Below are positions 1 to 10,400 of a stretch of 64,000 nucleotides of DNA, in pieces. The position numbers were made by a program, and so were the translations under genes. The DNA comes from Pohlia nutans (lineage: Eukaryota; Streptophyta; Bryopsida; Bryales; Mniaceae), in assembly GCA_022496805.1 (NCBI GenBank), contig CM040091.1, positions 21,938,336 to 22,002,335 of the forward strand. Reading direction: 5' to 3'. The notes beneath the pieces were generated by a model. The model searched no databases. It was not told where the DNA came from and saw only the letters and a list, made by a program, of their open reading frames with translations. Position 1 is the first letter of the stretch; each line of letters starts with the position of its first letter.

Positions 1-29
1 CATGTACTGGAAAGAACTAGAGAAACATA

Positions 30-1651
30 CAGTGAGTAGCAAAACTGAGTCAACTTGTCAAAAAAGAAACTTTGAACTTGAATTGCACATAACACAAAGC
101 ATGATTTTTTTAATCTTTATTGTCAGAAGATATTGCTTCAAGTGTGGTACATGGCAATCAATCCACAAAACCAAATGTCAAAGTTTAGATGAAAAAGTGA
201 TGATGCAACTCAAACATGTGGCATGACTCAGTTTTGCATGCCTCTTCCATATTAAACACAATGAACTTTATGATCATAAATATCAATGCAAAGTAGGAGG
301 TTCAAGATTTAGATGGTCATACTCAATGCATAGTCCTTCAATGGAAGCTCTTTACCTCTTTTTTGTTGATCTTGTTTTATCATCATGGTACATTTAAAGG
401 AGCTTTCTGCTACTGCTAGAAGAGACCTCAACAACTCTATTGTTGTCAAGTTGGAAGCTGGTAGTTCTACGAGAGATGTAGCAAATGAGTTGCAGGTGTC
501 TCAAAGTTATATTGCACGGATTAGAAAGAAGAGATTGCCTGATCTTGAAGCTAGTTGTGGAGGTAGACCACAAGTGCTCACACATGCACAGAAGAGAGTA
601 TGCATCAAAGCTGCTACATTAGGAGGCATTGATGCTGCAACACAGGTTGCTCAACATGTGCGTGGAGAATGTCATGTTACTGTAAGTGTTGATACAGTGA
701 GAAGGGTGTTACGTGCTACAGGGCTCAGATCAAAAGTGAAGCAAAAGAAGCCAAAATTGAACCAGAAACACATCAAGGAGCGACTTGAATTTGCTAGGCG
801 CCATGAACATTGGACCATTTGTGATTGGAAGCGTGTGATCTTCTCTGATGAGACAAAGGTAAACCGATTTTGCTCAGATGGTCGTAGTTGGTGTTGGATT
901 CGTGATGGACAATCTTCTAATTCAAGACAATTTCAACAAACAGTAAAGTTTGGTGGTGGTTCAGTGATGGTGTGGGGTTGCATGACGTTCCAAGGTCCTG
1001 GTATTTGTTGTAGAGTTGAAGGAAGAATGAATCAACATCAATACAAGGAAATCTTGCAGAAAGATTTATTGTACAGTATGATAGCTTATGATCTTGATCC
1101 TGCCCATCTAATTTTTCAGCATGATAATGATCCCAAACATACAGCAAAAAGTGTCCGCCAATGGTTGAAATCACATGGGCTTAATGTTCTTCAATGGCCT
1201 GCGCAATCCCCCGATTTAAATCCTATTGAGCACCTTTGGGCAAGGCTAAAACACCGTCTCAATCAATATGAAAGTGCTCCAATGGGAATTTTAGAATTGT
1301 GGGAGCGTATTGAAGAATGTTGGGTTTCCATTACACCAGAGGAGTGTAGAAGGTTATATGAGAGCATGCCAAAGCGAATCCAAGCTGTTTTAGCTAGCAA
1401 AGGCAAGTGGACAAAGTACTAAATTGTTTTGTGATAGAGGATGCAAAAGTGAGTCACAGAACATAGTTTTCGTTAAATGTAATTTTTTTGTACATATTAA
1501 TGTGAAAGATACTTTTTTTCCCATGAAAATGTAGCCTACTTAAATTATTATCTTACACAGTTTATAGCTTGTGATGACCTATTACCAAATTCTTTACATT
1601 GTTGATTGAATCAAAAATTTCAAAAGTTTGACTCAGTTTTGCTAAACACTG
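30..1651 (+). mobile_element. Complete Tc1-like DNA transposon (element Tc1-1)
   Basis: The element is 1622 bp, flanked on both sides by TA (28-29 and 1652-1653), the usual Tc1/mariner target duplication. Its ends begin CAGTG and form inverted repeats of about 28 bp; the shared core is AGCAAAACTGAGTCAA. A second, oppositely oriented copy of the 13-bp core GCAAAACTGAGTC lies inside each end, at 225-237 and, with one mismatch, at 1443-1455. The start-to-start spacing from outer to inner copy is 186-187 bp at both ends. This is like the double binding-site ends of IR/DR-type Tc1 elements, but the inner site is inverted rather than direct. The element holds one uninterrupted transposase gene, so it looks recent or still capable of movement. 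Confidence 0.93.
385..1422 (+). CDS. Tc1-type transposase, intact DD34E, 345 aa
   Basis: This protein should cut and paste the surrounding transposon by binding its terminal repeats. The N-terminal part (about residues 5-58) is a helix-turn-helix region of the paired-like type, followed by a GRPQ linker at 60-63 that resembles the GRPR motif between the two DNA-binding subdomains of Tc1 transposases. The catalytic DDE domain carries D155 in FSDETKVN, D247 in QHDNDPKHTA and E282 in SPDLNPIEHLW; the last two are separated by exactly 34 residues, giving DD34E. The length is normal for the family and the frame has no stop. The ATG at 385 is the first in frame. The gene sits centrally in the TA-flanked element. 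Family assignment is from these motifs; activity is inferred only from intactness. Confidence 0.95.
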   Translation: MVHLKELSATARRDLNNSIVVKLEAGSSTRDVANELQVSQSYIARIRKKRLPDLEASCGGRPQVLTHAQKRVCIKAATLGGIDAATQVAQHVRGECHVTVSVDTVRRVLRATGLRSKVKQKKPKLNQKHIKERLEFARRHEHWTICDWKRVIFSDETKVNRFCSDGRSWCWIRDGQSSNSRQFQQTVKFGGGSVMVWGCMTFQGPGICCRVEGRMNQHQYKEILQKDLLYSMIAYDLDPAHLIFQHDNDPKHTAKSVRQWLKSHGLNVLQWPAQSPDLNPIEHLWARLKHRLNQYESAPMGILELWERIEECWVSITPEECRRLYESMPKRIQAVLASKGKWTKY

Positions 1652-1825
1652 TACAAGGGAACAACTCTCACAGTCATGTCTTTTATCTCCTTCAAAAGCA
1701 ACCACCCAAACAACACATAAATCCATGGAATTCTATTGAACTATTGAGATAAAAGACATGTTGTGAACATAATGAAGCATAATTAAACAAAGCAAAAGAT
1801 ACAAAAGAGAAGGATGAGAACTCAC

Positions 1826-2495
1826 TTAGTCCAAAGAAAATTGTGCCCAAAGAAAATCCGAGAAATTTTGTAACTCCTGGCGAGTAATTACAAATTCAAC
1901 ATCAGGTAAATTAATCGGCACTGTGTCAAACACCTTGACAGCTGGGATCTCCAGAGCATCTCCCTCATAGGCCACGCCATCTTCCAATTCCAGAGATTTG
2001 ATCATCCGAGGACGAGGAGAGTAGTGAACAGTTGCACGACGTGGACATCCATCATCGATGCATTCCCAACATTGCAAGAGAATCTTTCTTGATGACTTGT
2101 CAATGTGGATAATAATGACCAGCCGTGTTTGACCACCACTCTTCGTTAATTAGTATCGAGCATCATTCTTTAACATCTGAAGAGATTCAGATACACCCAC
2201 CTCCACTACAAAGCTAGGAAAGTCATCATTGTGCCTTCCTTCCGGCATTGTCTGCCTCTTTGCATCGTACATTTGCATTCCCAAACCGACTTCTTCCGAA
2301 AGAAAAACATTTCTTCTCAACGCCAAGGTCTATTAACTTCTTGTAAAGGACATTGTGGAATTGTGCAGCAACTGTACCATGGAGAAGGCTTGGCATAAGT
2401 TTCACAATCATTACCTCTTCTCTCCCATCATACAAGACATTCATTCTTGGCAATGAAGTCCTCCTCTCACGAAGTGCATCAATCTTGTTGAATCG
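1826..2495 (-). pseudogene. Broken PD-(D/E)XK (restriction-endonuclease-like) domain gene
   Basis: Read on the minus strand, three pieces join into one protein-like stretch. The first piece (2495-2226) reads RFNKIDALRE, then LYDGREE, and ends KEADNAGRK. After a frameshift near 2230 the next piece has FPSFVVEVGVSESL and a run of LVIIIHID, interrupted by an in-frame TAA near 2146. The last piece (to 1826) contains CWECIDDG and a C-terminal tail ending FLWAQFSLD. The order (acidic residue, VVEVGVSES, then a hydrophobic strand with IIIHID) resembles the PD-(D/E)XK-like proteins related to Uma2/DUF820 that are repeated in fungal genomes and some plants; this is recalled similarity and no search was run. 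An in-frame TAG at 2496-2498 closes the 5' side, so the beginning is missing too. I infer a dead, repeat-associated copy. Confidence 0.5.
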
Positions 2496-3211
2496 CTAGA
2501 GAGTCACATTTGTGAAAGCCATGTATTGATGGTGGACGCTGGATCTAGCAACAAAACTGTTGTAGCAACTCCTAACAGACTTCTTAAAAGAAGTCATATC
2601 TTGGAATTCAATTGGAGACAACATCGCGTATGTTGACAGCAAATCGTCATCTCCTTCACCACTTCCCATATTATGAGAGTACGAAATGCCACAATCTACA
2701 CCCTATATTGCCTCGAATCCCTGAACATCCAAAAATTTATCAAATACCAAGATCAAAAACAAAGGAAGAACCAATTCCACGAAGGAAGGTCAAAAGAGAG
2801 AGTAACATCAGTATTCAGTTCATTGTTCCTCTGTGAATTTCAACATACCTTGTGACACATACGATACCGCTTGAGAGACATCGGAAAAACCAATTGTGTA
2901 CACACTACTTCAGAAGAGTGTTTAGTTTTGTTATCTTACATTGAGATCACTACACTTAGAGTGGCAGTTTTTCAAAGATGCATTAAAAGATGCAAATAAG
3001 AGGGATATTTTGAACTTGATAAATGAATAAAGGTTGTACATTATGAATTTTAGATTCTATCCATACGGTTAGATTTGCGATTGCTATCACCAATATTTGT
3101 GTATAAAATTACAAACTTAAAACCTAAAACTCTTTTGCGTTATAATTACAAATAAGATATTGACAATCTAATAATGAAATTTGTTGTGAAGGTTGAAACG
3201 TTATACTCTAA

Positions 3212-3573
3212 GGGCCGCTTCACACTATGACCGAAGGTCGAGAAGCCGTCGATTTCCACCAATCAAATTGCAAGAAACCATGGGTTCGGCCTCTCGACCC
3301 TTCACACTAGAGGCCAAAGTCCAAAGGCCGTGGACTCCAAAATGCTTACATAGGAACACTTTTTGACCAAGGTGACGGCCTCTCGAGAGGAAGTTTGGGT
3401 CCTACGAGAATGGAAACCCAAACTATGGTCGAGAGGTCGTCGATTTCTTTTCATAAAAAATGAAAACTATATTTTATTACCTATTTTCAGTAGATTTCTT
3501 TGGACTCTCACCAAAGATTGGACTCTGAATCCCACGGCCTCTCGATTTGGACAGCCATAGTGTGAAGCGGCCA
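3212..3573. mobile_element. PIF/Harbinger-type MITE (362 bp)
   Basis: Inverted ends GGCCGCTTCACACTATG (3213 onward, and the reverse complement ending at 3572) are flanked by TAA at 3209-3211 and 3574-3576, the three-base target typical of PIF/Harbinger elements. The interior is visibly more GC-rich than its surroundings and repeats the motif CTCTCGA several times. No coding potential is visible. Its ends resemble those of the 82-bp element at 7841-7922, so both probably belong to one family. Confidence 0.8.
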
Positions 3574-3576
3574 TAA

Positions 3577-3900
3577 GTGCAGTGATTTTTGGAGATTTTT
3601 TGATTGCTTCATTGTAGTAGTTGACTTTTTCAAATGCACGTTTAGACTAGAATCTTCAAAATTTTGGGTGGAACACTACAAGATGAAATGAGGCATAAAT
3701 TTTTCACAAATGGATCACCCACGCACAAAACCCATTACACTAAACCCTTTCTAATCGGATCACACACGCACAAAGGTAACTCCCCATAAAAGTTTCAACA
3801 AAAATCCACACTCCAAAAAGTGCATGATGAATGAGAAAACGGATTTCAAAACCGTACATCATGCAAAATAAGCATGGTTGGACGGTTGGGAATTGAGAGC
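3577..3900. repeat. Dispersed repeat (family S), copy 1
   Basis: This stretch recurs as a diverged copy at 44540-44710 and, in opposite orientation, as two separated halves at 48728-48853 and 51143-51330. Shared landmarks are CTAATCGGATCACAC, AAATCCACAC, AAAAAGTGCAT and TACATCATGCAAAAT-like segments. No open frame is shared, so it is probably a nonautonomous element remnant. Confidence 0.65.
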
Positions 3901-4095
3901 ATGGCCACCCATGCCCTCTTAAAGTCTCACACTCAAGAAGATTTCTATTGGTAGGAAGGTCCCTACAATTTCTATTGGTAGGAATTTTTTCTTACCATAT
4001 TTGCAATCTCCGAAATCAATGTGGCCGCTTGATATAGGATCTACCTACTTTCAATGCTTACGAAAAAATTTGTAAGCATATTGTACCCGATTGTA

Positions 4096-5062
4096 TAGTG
4101 GGGTACCAATCAAAATGTCGTTTTCGAATTCGCAGTGAGAAAAATTTCAGTACTGCCAACTTTGAAAGCCTCTTGAGAGCTCAAAACTTGGTATTTTACC
4201 ACGAAACTTTTACCAAAGAATTATCTTTAAGTTAATTATATGTATGCCAAATTTTAAGGCCAAGAGATTCACCGAAAAAAAGTTATTCAAAATCTACCAA
4301 CATTGGTAAATTTCCACAACTGCCAACTTTGACAGCCTCCCAAAGATTGAATTTTTTTTTTTTGCCATGAAATTCTTGGAACAAAAACCTCTTTATGTTA
4401 ATAACATATGATAAAAATTTCAAGGCCAAAAGATTAATAAAAGAAAGATATTAACAATCTACTAACATGTGTAGTTGTGGGAAACAATGGGGGAAACTTT
4501 GCTACCAACTTTGACACCATACCAACGGTTGAGAAATTGTCTATTGACCATGAATTTTTTGGCACAACATGCTCTTTATGATAAAAACATTCATGCCAAA
4601 TTTCAAGGTCAAAAAATTTATACAAAAAAACATATTTACAATCTAACAATGTGTGTAGTTTCCCCCATTGTTTCCTAAACCCTACACATGTTGGTAGATT
4701 GTTAATATCTTTTTTTGTATTAATCTTTTGGCCTTGAAATTTTTATCATATGTTATTAACATAAAGAGGTTTTTGTTCCAAGAATTTCATGGCAAAAAAA
4801 AAAAAATTCAATCCTTGGGAGGCCGTCAAAGTTGGCAGCTGTGGAAATTTACCAATGTTGGTAGATTTTGAATAACTTTTTTTCGGTAAATCTCTTGGCC
4901 TTAAAATTTGGCATACATATAATTAACTTAAAGATAATTCTTTGGTAAAAGTTTCGTGGTAAAATACCAAGTTTTGAGCTCTCGGGAGGCTTTCAAAGTT
5001 GGCAGTACTGAAATTTTTCTCACTGCAAATTCGAAAACGACATTTTGATTGGTACCCCACTG
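4096..5062. mobile_element. Foldback (near-palindromic) Tc1-type MITE, 967 bp
   Basis: The whole element is an inverted repeat with arms of roughly 375-400 bp (left arm about 4096-4470, right arm about 4684-5062). The ends read CAGTGGGGTACC on the right and TAGTGGGGTACC on the left, both next to TA (4094-4095 and 5063-5064). Inside the central loop a perfect 18-bp inverted pair occurs at 4487-4504 and 4658-4675. The left half is itself built of three diverged tandem units beginning at 4156, 4322 and 4504, each opening with (G/A)CCAACTTTGA. Transcripts across it would fold into a long hairpin. The right-hand TA is shared with the adjoining transposon at 5065. Confidence 0.85.
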
Positions 5063-5277
5063 TACAGTCCCCTACATATTGCTTACGAATTCCAGCCGCA
5101 GTGAAGTATAGTAGAAAAACTGCAAAACTTTGGAATGCCAGAACTTGCTCAAAAATTGATGGATTTCGGAATTTCAAAGAGCGTTGGAATGCTAGAGAAG
5201 TGTACTTTAATATCACAGAAAATATATACATATAAAGGTCAAAAATAAATAAGCATTTGTATTTCCTTACACACTAT

Positions 5278-6291
5278 CTACCACCTAGTACTTCCACCCC
5301 TAGCTGAAATCACTGCTCTAATTCGATTGGGCATAGTTGAAATAAGGCGTTGCAACTGCTCTAAGGGAACCTCATTCCATACTTGTTGAACGCATTCTAT
5401 CAGTTCTTTCTTATTTTTTGGCATGGTGTGGTAACAAAGCCAATCTTTAAGTATCTTCCACATGTTTTCAATGGGATTTAGATCAGGTGAGTACGGAGGC
5501 CAATCCAACTTCTTCATGCCATGAGCTAGTCTCCAATCCTCTGGCAACTTACTTCGATGAATAGGAGCTCCATCTTCCATGAGTGTGAGCTCATGAGGAT
5601 TATCGTGCATGAAATAAAACCCGCTCAAAGTACTTTCATACACATTTTTTACAAAATGTGCAGCACTTCTTTCTCCTTGAGGCATAATAACTAATGGGCA
5701 TTTGTCAAAACCAGTAAACGCACCCCAAACCATCACAGATGTTCTTCCAGATTTGAAGGTAGGCGCCAAACATTCTGCCAAATACTTTTCATGAGGTTTT
5801 CGCCATATTCGAATTTGTCGAGAATTCTTTTGAAGTTCAAATGACGATTCATCTGTCCAAATGACCTTGTACCAATCCTCTTCTGTCCAATGCTTATACT
5901 TGCGAGCAAATGCTAACCTAGTTGCTTTATGCACTACATTGAGATATGGCTTTCTTGAAGCTATGCGATTTCCAAAGCCTAGCTTACGTATATATTTTCG
6001 CATGGTATTGTGATGCACCTGATATTTTGCGGCAAGACTAACAAGACGTTGACGTCGATCTTGATGGATGTCTTGAGTTAAGATGCGTAGCGCGCGATCT
6101 GATAATTTGCAAGATCTGTGTCCCCCACTTTGAGTTGTCATGCAACCAGATATCTTCCATTTAGTGAGAACTGTTGAAACTGTGGAGCGAGGCATGCTCA
6201 ATTTCTCCGCAATATCAGATGGCCTCATCCCACCTCGGCACATTCCAATAATGAGTGATCGCTCCTCATTTGTAAGTGTCCGCTTCCGCAT
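5278..6291 (-). CDS. Tc1-like transposase, DD34E, 337 aa
   Basis: This is the putative transposase of the surrounding element. Numbering from the ATG at 6291 (MRKRTLTNEER), residues about 5-50 form a helix-turn-helix (SDIAEKLSMPRSTVSTVLTK), followed by a second DNA-binding region. The catalytic residues are D147 in WTDESSFEL, D240 in MEDGAPIH and E275 in SPDLNPIEN, with 34 residues between the second and third, so DD34E. The MEDGAPIH form is closer to Tc1-like elements of fungi and oomycetes than to the QHDNDPKHTA form of the other two elements; that comparison is from memory. The frame is open ten codons further upstream without another ATG. No stops or frameshifts are visible. Confidence 0.93.
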   Translation of the reverse strand: MRKRTLTNEERSLIIGMCRGGMRPSDIAEKLSMPRSTVSTVLTKWKISGCMTTQSGGHRSCKLSDRALRILTQDIHQDRRQRLVSLAAKYQVHHNTMRKYIRKLGFGNRIASRKPYLNVVHKATRLAFARKYKHWTEEDWYKVIWTDESSFELQKNSRQIRIWRKPHEKYLAECLAPTFKSGRTSVMVWGAFTGFDKCPLVIMPQGERSAAHFVKNVYESTLSGFYFMHDNPHELTLMEDGAPIHRSKLPEDWRLAHGMKKLDWPPYSPDLNPIENMWKILKDWLCYHTMPKNKKELIECVQQVWNEVPLEQLQRLISTMPNRIRAVISARGGSTRW

Positions 6292-6840
6292 TGAACTTTG
6301 ATGTAAACTGTGCTCAAACAACTAGTTCAAAAGAAGAACATTTCATCAGTTGAGATATGCAAACGGTATTGCAACTAGTGTCGGACAGTGCAAATGTTCT
6401 CATAAACACCTTCCTAATACACACATAAGCAATTTTCAAATGCTAACAGAATCATCTATACTCAATTGATGCTCACATATCAGTTGCCATACAAAGAAAT
6501 GAGTTGGGAGACTCACTTTCAATGAGCAGGAAATTCTGCTTTCCAATGAGCACACAAATCACCAGACTGGAACTCTCACATGAAAGATGAACAAGCTTGG
6601 AGTCAACTCAGAGAAGCAGCTCTCACTTAAAGATAATCTTTGATCAAATCACCTCTCCACATCAGGTAGGACTCCCAAATCAACTCCTACATCACACTGC
6701 TGGTAATGACTCATGGACAATCCCTACTTTGTATGCCACTGCCATTTATACAATAGTGTATGCATGGGTATGCTCCTCATCATTCATAAGCCCCCTTTTC
6801 AGAATTCCAGATGTCTAAAACAGATTAGAGCATTAATTAC

Positions 6841-7155
6841 TCAATTCGGCGTTGTGGACAGCAAGCATACTTGGTTGTGTGTGCCAGTAGCCCAAAATAT
6901 CAATAGGGTGTGATGTCCGATTTTGGGTGGTGGCCACTTTTCAAAGCAACATTTTTCGGCCATTTGGTCGATGGTGGTGAAATTCTTATCACCGTAATGA
7001 ATGCTCCACGCCTCCATGCAAAATTTTATCATTTCCACACTTAGGACAAACTCAGGATTCTGCTGACCAAATTTCTTTGCAAGAGGTGCTCTAATCTGGG
7101 AGTTTTGGACCATTTTCCACTCCTGTAAGACATGAAGCTCAAGGACTGGAGGCAT
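6841..7155 (-). CDS. Unrecognised ORF inside Tc1-like element, 104 aa
   Basis: The frame starts with ATG (MPPVLELHVLQEW) only about 30 bp inside the element's terminal repeat and runs to TAA-type closure at 6841. It lies on the same strand as the transposase and upstream of it, with roughly 550 bp between. The translation looks protein-like: a charged helical beginning, then FGQQNPEFVLSVEMIKF, FTTIDQMAEKCCFEKW. I recognise no domain. It may be an accessory protein, a 5' exon spliced to the transposase, a captured fragment, or a chance frame. Ordinary Tc1 elements have a single gene, which makes this worth checking. Confidence 0.35.
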   Translation of the reverse strand: MPPVLELHVLQEWKMVQNSQIRAPLAKKFGQQNPEFVLSVEMIKFCMEAWSIHYGDKNFTTIDQMAEKCCFEKWPPPKIGHHTLLIFWATGTHNQVCLLSTTPN

Positions 7156-7410
7156 AGAATTCGTAAGCAATATGTAGGGGACTGTACATCGTATCATAAA
7201 CCTCTCTCTCAACCAAAGAAAACTTCACCCATCTGTGTCGACTGGTCACCTTAACATTCGGGCATTTCCCAACACAGCAGCTTCTGTGAATCTCTTGGCA
7301 ACATTCATAAAAGAAGAGGTGAACACCAGGAAAAGGCTGGAGACAGAAGAATGACTCTATAAAATCTTATCAAAAATGGGTTTACAATTACAGAAAGGTA
7401 CTAACTGCAC

Positions 7411-10400
7411 CTACTTGTAAGTCGGGTTGGCCAAGTTATCCAAGCCATTGACCACACGTATGCTATCAATCACATCACCGACCTTGAGATCAGCAAGCAA
7501 GTCTTGGTTCTCCGTCACATAACCGAACACTGTGTAGCGCCCGTCCAGGATGTTAGCGCTGCTGGGTGTCAATTCACTCTCCTTCAGCAGCCAAAACACT
7601 TGGCTGGATCCTGAATCATTGTCAAATTCCTGCACCAAGGACAAAAAACACCACCACATGTAAGCGGGAGGATACCAAAACTCCTATTCACTGACCCTTG
7701 ATAACTCATACAAGAGAAGCCACCTCATTTGTGCCACAAGTTGGAAGTCACCTTATTTGTGCCACAAGTTGGAAGTCACCTTATTTGTGCCACTATGTAC
7801 TAGTAGTGTACATGTCAAAATTTTAAATGTAAGTCACTAAGGGCCTCTTTACACCAGAGGCGAGAAGCCGATGGCTGAAATTTCTCTCCTCACCGCTTCT
7901 CGCCTCTAGTGTTAAGAGGCCCTAATAAACAGGGGTCTCATATGGTTTCCCTGTGTGATTCCCCTGTGAGTGCCACTTTCACCTGTGAGCTTCAGGACTC
8001 GACACATGTTAAAACTTTCCTTCTACAAGTAGGTGACTAAGCTTAAGCAGGTGATTTTGTACACATGTCAAAACTCGATATCACAGGGAAAAGTGGCACT
8101 CACGGGAGAATCAACACAGGGGAACAATATGAGCTCCCTATGATACACAATGATCAAAAATTGGCACAAATAGGGTGGTTTACCTTATTCACACTTTTGT
8201 AAGACCTTGTTTGCATCAAGCAAGTAAAAAAAAGTAGCTAAACAAATGGTACTTTCCTATACTTCTCTTTGATTTTTCTTAACTCTCCCTAACCGGTTCC
8301 AAGTACTTGACTCCAAAATCTTCACGCACAAGACATTCTAGCTAACTCTTACTACTCGATCAATTAGCTAATTGCTCTTAACTAGTAAATGCGAGCATGA
8401 GTTAGCTAAACATTGCTACCTAACTGCTCTTACTTGGTAGGTGTGGGCACATTTTAAGCTAACTACTCTTAACATCTGTTAACTACTTCTTCTTACTTGG
8501 TTGGTGTGAGTGGGGCCTAAGTTAGAAAATTAGGTGTAAGCATGACTTGGCTAAATGTATATGGTCAGTGATGTTTGAATGGAAATGGAGTTCTCTATTG
8601 TCCCTTAAATACTGATTTTACGACCTTCCACTTTGAATGATTGCTTAAGAAACCATACATAGTGAGAAAAGATTTGATCTGAAGAGAGTTTGGCTCTACT
8701 GAGCTCTATATTAATCTCCCAATGAAAGCATACTCCTGCAAAATGCTTAATAGTAGAATCTCTTTGCTTAGCTCAATTGGTTGTCTCAGAAGTTCCATTG
8801 TGGGATGCTTACCTCTCGTGCCATGGCCATAGTGCCGAATGCATTGAATGGCAGTGTAGTTGTTGCCTTGTACATACCAAGCTCCTGTAACAACAACAAA
8901 TAACAAAACCGTATTAGATCACAAACCACCACTTTCTCTCATGCTTTCGTTGCAGAAAACAAAGTCACAAGTCGAGCACACAGTTGTCCCTCTCTATTAT
9001 GAGATGTTTGAGAAGCCCTAACTTCAAGGTGGCAGCCATGGATTAGTCTCAGAAATGGCTTGTCACATGTGTATCGCTTGAAAGAATAATATTGTCATAT
9101 TCTGGAGTGTCATATTATGGAGGGTAGACTATAACAAAAATAGACTAACATTATGGATCGAAACAATAATATTGTCATATTATGGAGGGTAGACTGTACC
9201 TCAAGAGTGGCACCGTAGATGGGAGCCTTCTCACCGTCCACCATGATCTCAAGTGGAACCTTCCGGAGTTCGCCGGTGGCTGGATCCACAAAACCTTCAG
9301 CAGGTCCCTCAGGGTCTCCAGTTTGTACCACAAAGCCGTCCGCTGAAACAGAACACATCACCATATCAGGAATATGCACCAAGGATTCATGATTCTTAAA
9401 TACCAAATTCAATCGATCGCATTGTCAAAAATATAATTCAGATGAGACTGAATTTTATATCACCAGAATGAGTGAAGATTTTTTTTTAAAACGAATAAAT
9501 TTAAACATAAAGAACTCCGCCTAGGACCTACTCAAAAACGCTAAAAAAAAAAATATGAGACCCAATTCAGGCTTCTTGGTGCGAGACCTTAAACTTCAAA
9601 GGCAAGCAAAGGAAGAGCAACAACTGCATTTATACAAGGAACGTTCAAGCTGCCATATTGCTAACCCTGAAGGACGAACTCGATTGATCACATTGTGAAA
9701 ATAAAAGAATTCAGATGGGGCCAAATGTCACTCCTTTTGTCTGGAAATAACTGTCCTAGTTCTTGGCGTGTTGTAAATTAACAAAAAAAACTTGCTTCAG
9801 TACTCGAAAAATGGTCTATCTTTAATAGTAGTATGTAGTTCTTGTCACTCTCATTGTCTGCCTTGTTTGAATTAGACAGGGCTCACGTTTGAAGTATAAA
9901 ACATAGGACAAACATGGAAAAAAAAAAATGCCAAAAACGAGGACAATTATTTCGGAACAGTTATCTCCTGGAGAACATTGCATGTGTCGGTCAAAAAAGA
10001 ACAGAAATTGGACAAAGAAAGTCCCCATATGACATACTTAAAACTGCTAGAAAATGAAAAACATGAGGCCCAATTTGGTTCTCTAGGGTTCACATTTAGA
10101 GAAAGAAGGGACATCACTCACATCGTTGAATCTCCATGCCGTCGTAGAACTTGCGTTCCACAAGGTCAACGAAGTTACCGGCAGTGACAGGGGCGTTGTA
10201 TCCATCCACAACAATTTGGAGAACCGCATCTTTGACATTAGGGTTGTCTTTCACGGTGACTTTCATCTCCAGAGTAGCTCGGCCCTTGAGAAGAGGCTTG
10301 TTAGCAAACTCCTCAGGAATTTCATATGGGAATTTGGCAACCATGGCCTCCTCAACACTGCGCATTCCAGGAAAAAAACAATTAGCTGAAAATCAATCCA

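Larger units (their letters stand above)
5065..7184 (-). mobile_element. Complete Tc1-like transposon with extra 5' ORF (element Tc1-2)
   Basis: The element is 2120 bp and flanked by TA at 5063-5064 and 7185-7186. Its inverted ends match perfectly for about 28 bp, beginning CAGTCCCCTACATATTGC. It carries a transposase gene on the minus strand (5278-6291) and, between that gene and the 5' terminal repeat, about 860 bp containing a second open frame. It is longer than ordinary Tc1 elements because of that extra segment. Its ends and protein differ from the other two Tc1-like elements of the window, so it is a separate lineage. Confidence 0.9.
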
